DNA from: Rhinopithecus roxellana | Lineage: Eukaryota > Chordata > Mammalia > Primates > Cercopithecidae | Length of the DNA: 64,000 nt | NCBI RefSeq assembly: GCF_007565055.1 | Contig: NC_044561.1 | Span: 32,567,483 to 32,631,482, forward strand | Direction: 5' to 3' | Shown here: in pieces, positions 1 to 11,268 of the stretch | Position numbering within the stretch: position 1 is the stretch's first letter | Layout: each line of letters starts with the position of its first letter | Notes under the pieces: model-generated | Seen by the model: the letters and a program-made list of their open reading frames with translations, nothing else | The model's database searches: none | Told to the model about the DNA's origin: nothing | Program-made: the position numbers and the translations under genes

Positions 1-135
1 CTCTAGAGACAAATGTTTATCCATGTTTTTTCTTGTTGGCCTCCAGAGTCTCATAATTTCAAGCATTGCTTTCCAGCAGGATGCATCATGTACCATAAAG
101 CTTAGTTATAGCCCAGCTCTAAAGTTCTCCTAATT

Positions 136-428
136 TTTTTTTTTTTTTGGATGGAGTTTAGCTCTGTCTCCCAGCCTGGACTGCACTGGCACAATCTCTG
201 CTCACTGCACCTCCATCTCTCAGGCTCAAGCAATTCTCCTGCCTTGGCCTCCCGAGTAGCTGGGGTTACAGGCACATGCCACCATGCCTGGATAATTTTT
301 GTATTTTAGTAGAGACAGGGTTTCACCATCTTGTCCAGGCTGGTCTCGAACTCCTGACCTCAGGTGATCTGCCCACCTTGGCCTCCAAAAGTGCTGGGAT
401 TACAGGTATGAGCGACTGTACTTGGCCT
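136..428 (-). mobile_element. Alu (AluS-like), antisense, with target-site duplication
   Basis: A full dimeric Alu in reverse orientation: a poly-T start, the inverted Pol III box region and the GTGCTGGGATTACAGG signature. It is flanked by a perfect 15-bp target-site duplication, AAAGTTCTCCTAATT, at 121-135 and 429-443, the mark of L1-driven retroposition. Divergence is moderate and looks older than the AluYR-type copies further on. A short open frame across it is only Alu sequence. Confidence 0.93.
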
Positions 429-443
429 AAAGTTCTCCTAATT

Positions 444-795
444 TTTATATGTTTTTATGATGTTTCCAGGATGTCCCATAGACATCTTACATTTAAAGTA
501 ACTAAACGGATCACCTTTGCCTCACACAGTGAACCCATATTTTTGGCATCCCTATTTGTACTCACGGTATTACTCTTCTTCTAGTCACCCAGATTTGAAA
601 TCTTCATCATCACAAACACCTGATTTCCCTCATTGCTCTTGGATAATTAATGTCTACCTCTTACTTTTTTCAATATAGTAGAATCTATTGAATGTATTTC
701 TTAATTTTTACCTCAGTTTTCATCACCCTAGATCAGACCCTAATTGCCACCATACTGACCACCTGCAATAAACTACCAGTGAGTTTTATCACATC
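444..795 (+). mobile_element. Ancient L2-like LINE debris
   Basis: After the Alu, the text GATGTCCCATAGACATCTTA and, near 720-780, a CATCACCCTAGATCAGACC...CACCTGCAATA run follow in order a diverged mammalian sequence that I associate with L2 LINEs. Bases 1-120 may be the upstream part of the same element, with the Alu inserted between. No open frame is kept. The assignment rests on recalled similarity only. Confidence 0.35.
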
Positions 796-3161
796 TTGAA
801 GACTGCAGAATTTTGACAGTTAAAGATGGAGGGAGGTATTATACACAAAGGGCATATGTTTTGCTGAAGATCTAGGATTCATTTTAGAACCTTTAAGCAG
901 TTCTACTTGGAGAGGGTCATAGAGGTAGAAGAGTAATAAGATTTGAAATGCAACTTGGAATAAGATCTTGAATCCCAGACTATTGAGAAGTATTCATGAA
1001 TATGCTTTTCTTCCATTTTATTTTTTTCTTTAGTATCCATAGTACCTAGTAAAATGCTTTGCATATTTTAGATGTTCAAAACATTCTTATTTCAACAAAC
1101 AAAGGAAAGTATTATAAGCATGTTAAATTACTAAAATGCACCTTGATTTATTTCTTTTAAAAGTATGTAGGACACAAACTATCATTTTGCTTCTACAGTT
1201 CATCTTGTTAAGTATTTAAACACAATAAAATATAAATTTTAATTTTTTAATTCACTAAGTGTCATATATACATATCACTGAATATATTACAAATATACAT
1301 GTATTGTATATGTAATATATTAAAAGATAAGGATTAATAGAAGGGGCCTATCTGGTGCCAGAGTTTTGCTTTGCTTTTGAATTCTTATTTTAGTCTGCTC
1401 TATTTACTGAATGTCCATCTCTGTGTAATATTTGAAAACCCTCCTGAGTTAAAAATAGTTAATTCTGGGAAAGAGCTCAGCTCTTGGTACTTAGCCATAT
1501 TATTCATCTTATATGGCTGATACATTTATAATGCATTGATTCAAATACATACAGCTTTTAACTTTTTGCAGAAACTGTAAGGTCATATATCACAGATTAA
1601 TATTCTACTCATGCCCTCCCCCCACATTCATACACAAAGGTCTCTTGTGGTTAGTGATATTAATCCATTCCTGTGGTTTTGCAGTCAAGAGGAATATAGT
1701 GCAGCATGCCTCCTCGTTTAAAACAAAAAGGCTTACGGTGTTCTTTGGCTTTATGCTGCCTTGGCTTTCTCCAGAGGACAGCATCCATGAGAGGGATTTG
1801 CTTTGTTTTTCTAATTATCAGCAGCTGGGTGAAACAGCGTCCAAAGGGGAAGAAAACAACACAGAGAATTTTAAGCCATGCTAGTAACAGGTGTTCCCAG
1901 GGATCAAGTTCCTAAGCAACCCTAAGAGTAGGATGAGATGCACTTTGTTGACCTGTTGCTGATGGTAGAGGGAAAATAATCAGGAATTTGCATACAATAA
2001 CTCATTAGGTCTCCTTCCCAGTATATTAAATAGACTTAATTTTTCAAAATGCAATTTTGTATAAAGGTAGTGAATGGTGTGCTAATATGAAATGACTACA
2101 CAGCATAATTTCATTTTGGCTTGGTTTGTTACATCTCTTCTCCTAATCTCCTTGCCATATCTCCAATATAAGCCCCCCCACACACATACATCCACGCTCA
2201 GATGCGCACACACTCATGTGAGTGCACACATATTGCATATTTACTGATAACATTGTCGAAGCTGCTCTGATAACATCCAGGGTCATTCACCTATAGTTTT
2301 CTGCAATTATAAATAAAACAGAATTCAAAAAGAGCACATGAACATATTGTGAAAGAGCTTCGTGGGCTAATCCTGAATGGGGAGAGTCATCAAATTATTT
2401 AGATACTTATCTTGAATTTATAAAAGCTGGTATAAATCTCAGTATGAAAGATTTAACCAAAGAGAAATGGGTACTGAGTAATATAACTGCATGAAAGTAT
2501 TCTTAAATAAATATAAGCCTATCTCAAATTTATAGAAAAATAACAATCCCAAAGAGGTTATCTCTCACATAAAGGTTAGAGTTTTAGCAACCAGGGCATT
2601 CAACCAGAGCTTTCAGGAGGTGATTAAACTAGCCTTTAAGCCTCAGTCACTTGCTGGGCTCTTTTACTAGAATGTGAAAATTTGCCACCTCATGGTGACC
2701 TGGAGTGTATCAAAGGCCAATCAGTGTTAGAGAGAGAAGCAATGGCAGTAAGAGAGAGGATCACAAGAACAGTTAAGCCGAGACACTCAGTCTGTAGGCT
2801 CACGTTTCTTCCAGTCTAGCACACTGGAAGAGCTACTCCCGGAAGAAGGCAAGGAAGAGACAGCTCTGAGCCAGACCTTGCTTCAGGCAACTTCAGCAGC
2901 CTTCTGTGACCATTTGAGTTTCAGCTCAAAATGGTGTAAAAGGAGAAGTTGATTTTTACATTGAGTTTTGCATTAAATTTTAAAAGGTAATTAAAAGTTG
3001 CCAAAACATTTTGGAATCTGCTCAAATGGCACTAAAGGTTAAGAAAGGAAGATTGATGGAAGATAGTTAAAAGTAATGATTACCAGAAAAATAAAATCAC
3101 TGAGTAGGAATACTAGACCACAATTCTCTCAGGTGGATGACGTTGAACTGGCTGTCTACTG
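796..3161. other. No gene seen; AT-rich unique-looking DNA
   Basis: No exon-like, RNA-gene or clear repeat signal was recognised. Two overlapping open frames of 60-80 codons near 1645-1915 have no recognisable domain and lie in AT-rich sequence, so I do not call them. A short CA-rich patch lies near 2173-2230. Confidence 0.5.
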
Positions 3162-3174
3162 AATTCCTGAAATA

Positions 3175-3483
3175 GGCTGGGTGTGGTGGCTCACACGTGT
3201 AATCCCAGCATTTTGGGAGGCCAAGGAGGGCGGATCACAAGGTCAAGAGATCGAGACCATCCTGGCTAACACGGTGAAACCCCATCTCTACTAAAAATAC
3301 AAAAAATTAGCCGGGCCTGGTGGCGGGCGCCTGTAGTCCCAGCTACTTGGGAGGCTGAGGCAGGAGAATGGTGTGAACCCGGGAGGCAGAGCTTACAGTG
3401 AGCCGAGATCGTGCCACTGCACTCCAGCCTGGGTGACACAGCAGCACAGCAGCAAGACTCCATCTAAAAAAAAAAAAAAAAAA
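3175..3483 (+). mobile_element. AluY-like element, sense
   Basis: A full-length Alu in sense orientation with a 3' A tail, bounded by a 13-bp direct repeat AATTCCTGAAATA (3162-3174 and 3484-3496). The AGATCGAGACCATCCTGGCTAACACGG segment, described here by position 3247-3273, is AluY-like. Just before the tail is a short CAGCA-repeat expansion (GCAGCACAGCAGCA) absent from the usual sequence, a local slippage product. Confidence 0.93.
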
Positions 3484-3496
3484 AATTCCTGAAATA

Positions 3497-6236
3497 ATCT
3501 TCCCCTACCCCCCGCCATTACCTCCTTAACATAAGTGAAAAAATAAAAAAGACTGCCTGCTTTTCTGGGCAATGACAAAATCTGTATTTAAGAGTGTTAA
3601 TTATGACTCAGTGACTAGATCTGAGTTCCACACCATTCCCTTTTTAATATCATCAGCTGTGTCTTGGCACTCAAGTTTTCTACGAGTTTGTATCATATGC
3701 AAATGTATTTTTTATTTCAGTTTTGTCTTTTCCTGTTATTTTTACTTTCAATTAGCAAACTATAAAGACAAAATATGTTTTACTATCCCCAAAATGTATG
3801 CCCACTTCTGTTATTGCTTTACCATTTTTTTTCTTTAAAATTATTTTTTAGGGTGAAGAGTTGTTACTGGTTGTAGACACAGTATCATGGCACAGTTGCT
3901 AGTAAAAGCTATACTTTTGGCTTTTAACTAAAATCTATGCTTATACAAATAGTATTTAAATAAAAAGATTAACTCTCTCAATAAATATGTTTTCTATACA
4001 ATTTGAATACTTTTTTTGTGTAAAGGTGTCATCGATAGGTAACATTTATATCAACAAATTATTATCATTTACTAGAATTTCCTGGGAATAAAAATAATTT
4101 TTAAAGACTTTAACTAACCTAACTCTGCATTACAAAGCAAGCTGTTTATTAATATAAGAGTTCATGAAAAATAGTTCTGAAAGGACTAAACACATTATGT
4201 TGGTTGACATAGAGGCTCCCACCTACAGAGGGAACATGAGTTACCCTAAGCTGGAGAAGGGTGACTCTCCCAAACTGTTCTTTACTATGCAACATCTTTA
4301 TTCTCTCTTCCAATGGCAGATTTTTCCCTAGCAGAAAACTAGGTCTCCTAGACTCTCTCAATTCTAATTATTCACTCCACCCAAAGCCTGAATATATCTG
4401 AATAAAAACATGTCTCTGCAAATGAATCATAAATAATCTTGCATGCATCCATAGGTATTTTAAGACACTCTAACCTAAGCACGTTGCAGGTGCAATGAGT
4501 AGCATGGTTTCTACAATGTTGAAGTTGGCAGAGCCAACAACTCACATTTTTACTCATATTAACATCTGTGTCCACAATATGTCATTGAATATTCATATCT
4601 GCCCTGCTTTTCCTATCTCTAGAAGTTTTCCAACCCCTATGCCCTGCTGTATTTTGGCCATTTCTAGCCAACACTCAGAGTTTTCAATCTTTGCAATTTT
4701 TATTTTTCTTTTGTCAGCATTTTCTTTTATCCCAGATCTTCCCCTTAGTACACAGATTTTTCCACTTATTTTCAGCTTTCCTTATCTTCTGAGCCCTAGC
4801 CCTTGCAGGACTGTTTTTCTACCCTTTTGTTCAGTGGTTAGCTAACCGGGCCCACTACTCCTTTGGATTTTGGATCTTCTTGGTTAGCGAACTGAATGAT
4901 TACCATGTTTTCTTTACCTCAGCTCTAATGAACTTTATTTGAACTACAGTCTTTAGTTCTCCTTCTGGCTGCCACTTCTGCCCTGGGAAAGACAACCATT
5001 ACTTGAGAATTCTGGTTAATCACAATGTTACCGTCCTTGAAAAATGGTCTAACATTAATGAATCTGACACTCAAATAGACACATAATTATATCTGAAATC
5101 TGGGTTTTGTAGAATTTAAAAATATAAACAAAGGCTGTGGTCGTGATTTTTAAAAAATTTTTAATTCAGTCAACCAAATCAAGGCTGCTTCCTTTTTCTT
5201 TTTCTTTTTTTTTAAAAGACTTGAGCTCAATAAAATGCACATAATTTTTTGCCAAGCAATTCTTTTTTTTCCCCTTAATTTTTAAGCCCATAGGTATTTC
5301 AAGGGAAATTCAACCCACATGTTTCTGATTCATTTACACTTAATTCATTAAAATGTTGTTTTGTAAGAGTTATTTGATGTCCAAGGGCCTTATGAGTCTT
5401 TTTATATGACTTTTTATGCCATTTTTTTCCCTCAAAAACAGGAAGTGGTATTTTGCTAAGAACTGAAACTCCAAAAGGGCTGAATTTCGTATGAATCACA
5501 TAAAGCACACTAAGATGATTGTATTTCTCCTGGGTCATCTTTGCTTTGGGGGAGCACTTGAATCTGTGATCTGCATTGACTATATGTTGTTAATGAAATT
5601 CCTATTTCTCCAACACAATTCTAAAATCTCCTAAAAAGGAGGATTTCTAAAGTCAGTCTTTAGAAGAATACACAAAATGAATCAATTTAACTCAATATTC
5701 ATAGAATATAATGTTATTTATTAGGACAAAGTGTTATAGCAGAGGCATCCACCATGTGATAGCCTCAGGAAACCACTACAGTCTGTTTATTTAAATCGAA
5801 ACCTTCCTTTATTCCCTTATCTCACTCCAAGAAAGGAACTTTGTGTAAAAAGGGGCAGAGAAAGAGACTGCAATGGATTAAGTAAACAGAATGTGTGTGT
5901 GTTCAATGACAATAAGAAACACTCTAATGTATGTCTAAGTCATGCTTTCTTATATAGAAGCAACAACTGTTTTAGCCAGAGACTATTTGAATGCAGGTGT
6001 GCAATATTTTCTTTGTGACAAAAAAATTGGAATGCTTATGTAATGAGTCTGAACTTCCTTGGATACACAGTTTTTACTAGTAGAACATTGAAGTCTCTTC
6101 TCGAGAACGCTTGACTTCAAGAGCAGCTCTGTGGTCCCTGAATGAAATCCAGAACCAAAGGCCCACCAAAGGGTTCTTCTGACTGGTTTAGTTTTCAGTG
6201 CAGACAAATTCAGTGAAGGAATCCAAATACCACTGA
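3497..6236. other. No gene seen; AT-rich DNA
   Basis: I see no recognisable repeat, RNA gene or protein domain here. The short open frames (up to 116 codons near 4495-4845) are low-complexity or hydrophobic translations of T-rich DNA with no family resemblance. Confidence 0.5.
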
Positions 6237-6728
6237 GAATAAGAGTACCATTTTGGATCAAATCTTTGGCAGCTGAAATCAAAACTAGAAAAAATTATTA
6301 GGAAAAAAATTATCTGGGGTATAAAGGAATGAGATTGGAAACAAAATTTCTTTGTAAAAGAACATAATGATGTGGATAATGAGCAGAGGATGACAATTCC
6401 TAGAAATAGAATGGATGAAGTACTTAAAGTAGAAGAGGAAGTTTTAAAAGAGAGAAAGAAATACAGTAAACTGTCAGAGGAAATACAAAGACAACTACTA
6501 AAGCTGAAGTTGTATTTCCTTAAATCCAAAATACTTGGCTTACTTATTGGAAATATTCGAATTTCTAAATACAGCAAAGGCATGAGTACAGTAATTAGAT
6601 CATCCACAGTGTTCTCCCCCACCCAATTATTCACTGTAGAGCTACTAGATGGATACCTATGCAACATCTTTGATGTAACATCATGTAACAGTACTGAAAC
6701 TAATGTTTTACAAAGCATCCAAGCTTAA
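6237..6728 (+). pseudogene. Unidentified decayed coding-like stretch (possible retrocopy)
   Basis: About 160 codons in one plus-strand frame with a single internal stop (TGA at 6330-6332), ending in TAA at 6726-6728. After the stop the reading stays open for about 130 codons, which is notable in such AT-rich DNA. The middle is strongly charged and amphipathic (KVEEEVLKERKKYSKLSEEI, then QRQLLKLKLYFLKSK) and would predict a coiled coil of about 40 residues. The C-terminal part is mixed polar and hydrophobic. There is no initiating ATG at the head of the open part, no intron-like break and no clear poly-A tract downstream, though AATAAA occurs near 6859. I do not recognise the family. It could be an old processed pseudogene, a fossil exon or chance. 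A 176-codon open frame on the opposite strand looks like its shadow. Confidence 0.35.
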
Positions 6729-7208
6729 CGTTTATTTAGAAACCTACTAACTGTGATGTGTAGATTGCCTGAAAAGAGAGGAACTGCCCTTTAACACCAA
6801 CTCTGTCAACTCTGACATCAACATAGTTCCCTCAACCCCCAAACCATAAATACATGAAATAAACATCAATATTTATGTATACTCTTTTTCTTCACAATAT
6901 CTCATGATGTGTGCCTTTGACACTGGTTCACAATTTTGCTTTCTTCAGAGAAAGTAAGTCTTGAGTAAAGAGAGAAGATGAGTACCACATGATTGGTATA
7001 GCATCATAAAATTTTTATAATACCTTAGAAACATTGATCAATTTCCAACTATGGACAAGCTATTTTTCTAAAAATTTTAAGTAGTAAAATTAAATTTAAG
7101 ACTAATTTCTTTAAGTGGATTGCAATTTACTGGAGGTGAGAGGCACTAAAGAAATTACAATCCAAGATACTATATTAAATGTTATACAAGAGATACAAAC
7201 TATTTCTT
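6729..7208. other. No feature recognised
   Basis: AT-rich DNA with an AATAAA near 6859. Nothing else could be assigned. Confidence 0.45.
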
Positions 7209-7430
7209 TATTTTTTCGGTTTGAGCTAGGGTCTTGCTCTTTTGGCCAGGCTGGAGTTCAATTGTGTGACCTTGGCTCAATACAACCTCTATCAACTTCA
7301 AGAAACCCTCTCACCTCAGCCTCCCGAGTAACTGGGACTACGGGTATGCCAGCATGCCTGGCTAATTTTTAACTTTTTTTTTTTTTTTTTTTTTTTAGTA
7401 GAGATGAGATCTCACTATACAATGCAGGCC
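7209..7430 (-). mobile_element. Old Alu (AluJ-like), antisense, partial
   Basis: A diverged inverted Alu beginning with a T-rich tail and containing GGCCAGGCTGGAGTTCA, CCTCAGCCTCCCGAGTA and GCCTGGCTAATTTTTA, followed by a pure T run of over 20 bases and AGTAGAGATGAGATCTCACTAT. It stops inside what would be the left monomer, so the element is 5'-truncated. The many differences suggest an early (AluJ) copy. Confidence 0.85.
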
Positions 7431-9002
7431 ACAAACTTATTTTAATGATACAAAAATTAATTAAGGTAGTATTTCAATTGGAGATGTTAGAAATGGTTTT
7501 ATATAAGAGTTAACCTGTGAGTTAGTAAGAATTTTAATAGATATGAGTGAAAAAGAAGGAAGAAAGGATGAATGAAAGCAGGCAAGTAGAATGAGGTAAA
7601 CTGGGAGAGTTAGAATAACAGCTCTACTGGGAAATCATATTGGAAGTTTAATTGGAGCCATGCTGTTGGTGACCATGTGTGCCAGACTGAGTAATCTGAA
7701 TCAGTACATAGTTCATAGTTCATTAAACCCTGGGAAAATGGAAAATACTTTGAAAATGGGGAGTGCGAAGGAGGTGGCATGGCTACATTTGTGTTTTGGA
7801 GCTTGGCAGAAAAATATAGGAATTCTTAAAATCAGAATCTATTAGTGGGCTTCAGTAGCTTAAAAACTTTTAGAAAATTGATTTGTTTTGTGGGACAAGT
7901 TTTATATCTTTTGTCAGTTTCTTTGAAAAACCATGATGATTCAACAGTTTAACAATTATTGGGACCGGTTGGGAGGCAATGTTCCATGAATGACTTGTTG
8001 CATCTACATATTCAGAGCTTTCTAAGCAAAGAGTGCTGCCACCTAAGTTAAAAGTTAATTGAATAGGGAATAATCCTTGGAAGTCAGAGACAAATACTTC
8101 CAGAGAAATATAGCGGTGTATCTCCCTGTGTCCATTTGTTTATATCTCAGGGTAGTAAAGCAGTGACATTTGTCTCCACTCTGAGAAACAACTTGTTTAG
8201 ATTCTGGAACAGAGGTTTCTTTCTCAGGGAGCAGAGGCAGTTTTGCTAGTAGCTCCTGCAGAGGTGCTATTTTCATAACTTGGAACCTCCTCTCCTGTGG
8301 TGTGAAGCTTGCTGTATGACATCTTGTAGCAGTATCATGGGGAACAAGTTCCTCTGTGGGAAAATAATCTTTTCCCCAACCAGAATACTTGTGATTAGGT
8401 ATATATGTATGTACGTATATAGCTCTGGCATGCTGATTTTTGAGCTAGCAAAGTAACATCTCAGACTCTTTACAGTTTTCAACTAAACAGAATCAAATAG
8501 AAATTAAATACTGGAATAATACTGAGTATCACAACTGAGTAAGATTACTTCCATTATACAAGTATGTCTCAACATTATTCAATCTATTGATATACTTCAT
8601 TACATGAAAAGATTGAAAAAATAATGCAATCATATTATTAAAATTCAAAATAATTTGATAAAATGTTGCATTCATTACCAATAAAAAACCCCTTAAACTA
8701 AAAAATAAGAAATTTTAACTCTATTACTATAAGCCACAGGTAGAAACCTACTATAAACATATTTAAGAGAGACAAAAACAAACATTTTAATATACTTAGC
8801 AAAGAAGAAAGATTCACATCATTGGAGCCCTACTGCAATAATACATAATAAAATAGTAGAAAAATTTTTATTATAATGAGTAATAAAACATGGATACCTC
8901 CTATAATTCCTTTATATTTTTCTATAAAATACTATAATCCTAGCTAACTCTGAAGATAACACTCAATATTTGTAGATTAAATAATTATTATATGAAAATA
9001 TA
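7431..9002. other. No gene seen
   Basis: AT-rich sequence with no recognised repeat, RNA or exon. Short open frames at 7660-7845 and 8055-8482 have no recognisable domain. Confidence 0.45.
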
Positions 9003-9165
9003 GTTTTCAAAGTGTGTCCCTAAACCAGCAGCAGCTACATGTCCTAGACTTATTAGAAATGCATTGTCTCAGGCTCTGTCACAGACCTGCTGAACCCAGT
9101 GATTTGTGCTGTAACAAGCATCCTGGGTAATTCTGATACATCCTAAAATATGAGAACTACTAATA
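9003..9165 (+). mobile_element. MER5A-like hAT-Charlie DNA transposon fossil
   Basis: The segment runs TTTTCAAAGTGTG...CCAGCAGCAGC...TTATTAGAAATGCA...GACCTGCTGAACCCAGTGA...TGTAACAAGCATCCTGGGTAA and ends ATGAGAACTACTAA. This follows in order the short, semi-palindromic MER5A element, whose ends resemble CAGTGGTTCTCAA and its inverse. It is about 160 bp against about 190 for the family. These are nonautonomous and carry no genes. Confidence 0.65.
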
Positions 9166-10639
9166 TAGAAAATTCAAGAAATTTTAATACACTTCAAGAT
9201 AATTAAAGAGAATAAACCGAAATAATCTTAGAACAATGTAAAATCCATAAAATACACCTGAAAAATAGCTTTATAAATACATGTATTAATGTTTCACTAA
9301 ATGTCAGAAAGATATACAGAGCTAAAACTTTGTAAACTATGTGAGATATATCAACATCACCAGTATATAAAAAATACTCAAATAATGCAAAACAAAAAGA
9401 GATAAAATATATGAAGAAAACAAATGAATGACCTATCAAATATGTAAAAATATTCCTAATCAAACACTCTTGAAAATTAATGCAACATGATAACATTTTT
9501 TTATTCATTAGATTGACAACACTAAAAGACCTACTACCCAGTATTGTCTAGGCCATAGGAAAATTCACACTCTTTGAAGTTATTGTGGAATTGTAGATTG
9601 TTAAAACTTCTCCTGGAAAAGGGATAATTTAGCATTACTCATTAAAGTTAATGTCCAATTTGTTCTTTGCCCCAAAATTTGTATTTCTAGGATGTTATTC
9701 TATAAGGATTCTTAAACATGTGTAAAAACATGAACTTATGTGTGTGAATCAAAGTATTATTCATTGAGAGCAAAACGCAGCAAGAACCGAAGTAAACTTT
9801 AAAAGGAAAATTATATAATAAATTTGTGTGTGTGTGCATGCAAATGTGTAGAAATGGAGCTAGCAGAAATGACCTCTGAAAAATGAATAATTCATTGATA
9901 GAAGGAGAAAAAAGAAACAGCATAACCAATTTGAGAAAGAGAATGTTTCTCATTCCGGCATCATTGATCAATTTCAAGACCCCATCTTTGCTCATGGGCC
10001 TTTGGACTGGGTAGGGGCATGTGCCCCAGAAATTGAGTTTCATGGATCAGATGCAGCTTGTTCATCTTGTTTGCTGGTACAGGAAATGATGTGGAGCTCT
10101 TCCAATGGATTCAGAAAGAGTCACAAGTGGAGATTCAATTTAAGTGGAGTTTAGCTGTCACTGAAACGGAAGAAGAGCTCATGTAAATGAATTTAAAATG
10201 ATAGCACTTAGGAGCCTTCATAATGAAGGAATGTACTCCAACTTAGATAATAGGACCATTTTAATAGATAATTTGGTCACTTTTCTGATTTCTTACTATG
10301 TTCACCACATTCATGAATAAATTTCCTTAAAGGTTTTACATATGCAGTTATTGAAACAAGACAAAAAGAAAGTCAGCCACATAATAGCAATGAATACCTC
10401 TATCCTTATTATATCTGAAATAGTTTTAAGAATTATTATAACTAAATGTACTAATATTAAACATGTTCAAAATACATAGCTACTGGATTTTATGAATAAG
10501 TGTCACAAATTACAAACATAAGTGACATTTGTTGATAGAAAAAACACAACAGAACTTTTGTTTTTAAAAATACTCACATTTTAGAATAATTTGTGTGTGT
10601 TAAGTTATTCTGAGGTGAGAATGGCAGCAACTGCCCAAT
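9166..10639. other. No gene seen
   Basis: AT-rich DNA without a recognised feature. A short GTGTGTGTGTG run lies near 9825-9835. The 100-118 codon minus-strand open frames here translate to low-information hydrophobic strings. Confidence 0.45.
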
Positions 10640-11268
10640 TCTAGATCACAAAAATTGTGCACCTATTTTCTCTTCTAATGCTGTAGGATTAGCTGTTACA
10701 TTTAAATCTTTGATCTATATTGAGTTAATTTTTGTGTAGTGTAAAACAGTTGTCCAATTTCATTCTTTTGCACATGGATTTTCAGTTGCCCCAGCCTTGC
10801 TGAAAACACTATTCTTTCCCTGGTTGAATTGTTGCTGCACCTATGTTGAAAATTAATTGACCATAAATGTGAAGTTTTATATCTGGATTCTCAAATATAG
10901 GCCATTATATAAGTACAACATTGTCTAATTATTGTAGTGTTGTGGTAAGTTTTGAAATCAGAAATAGTGATTCTACCAAATTTGTTCTTTTTCCAGATCA
11001 TTTTGGCCATTCTGGATCCCTCAAATTTTCATATAAAATTAAGGATTAGCTTGTCAATTTCTTTAAAGAAACCATCTGAGATTTTGACAGGGATTACTTC
11101 AAATACATAAATAAAATTGGAAAGTACTAATACATTCTAACTACTAATATTTTCTTGATAATGCAAATGCCTTAGTTCATGGGCATATTGATCTTGTGTC
11201 CTGCAATCTTGTTGAACTAATTTCTTAGTTTTAATAACATTTGTGGATTCTTTAGTATGATCTATATA
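10640..11268 (-). mobile_element. Old L1 (L1M-type), antisense, left part
   Basis: In order, this matches the antisense of L1 ORF2: TTGAGTTAATTTTTGTGTA, TTTTGCACATGGATTTTCAG, GGATTAGCTTGTCAATTTC and TCCTGCAATCTTGTTGAACT. On the minus strand this is decayed reverse-transcriptase-coding DNA with many stops. The element is cut at 11268 by the THE1 provirus and resumes at 13370. Confidence 0.8.

Noticed and set aside
276..584. 102-codon open frame beginning in Alu sequence
   Set aside because: The first half is inverted Alu (LVETGFHHLVQAG-type translation, common to Alus) and the rest is AT-rich flank.
1645..1915. Overlapping 79- and 69-codon frames
   Set aside because: Two different frames over the same bases, no recognisable family, and not clearly above chance.
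6188..6718. Minus-strand 176-codon open frame
   Set aside because: It is antisense to the coding-like plus-strand stretch, with a Ser/Leu/Phe-rich translation expected from the complement of a charged frame; treated as a shadow.
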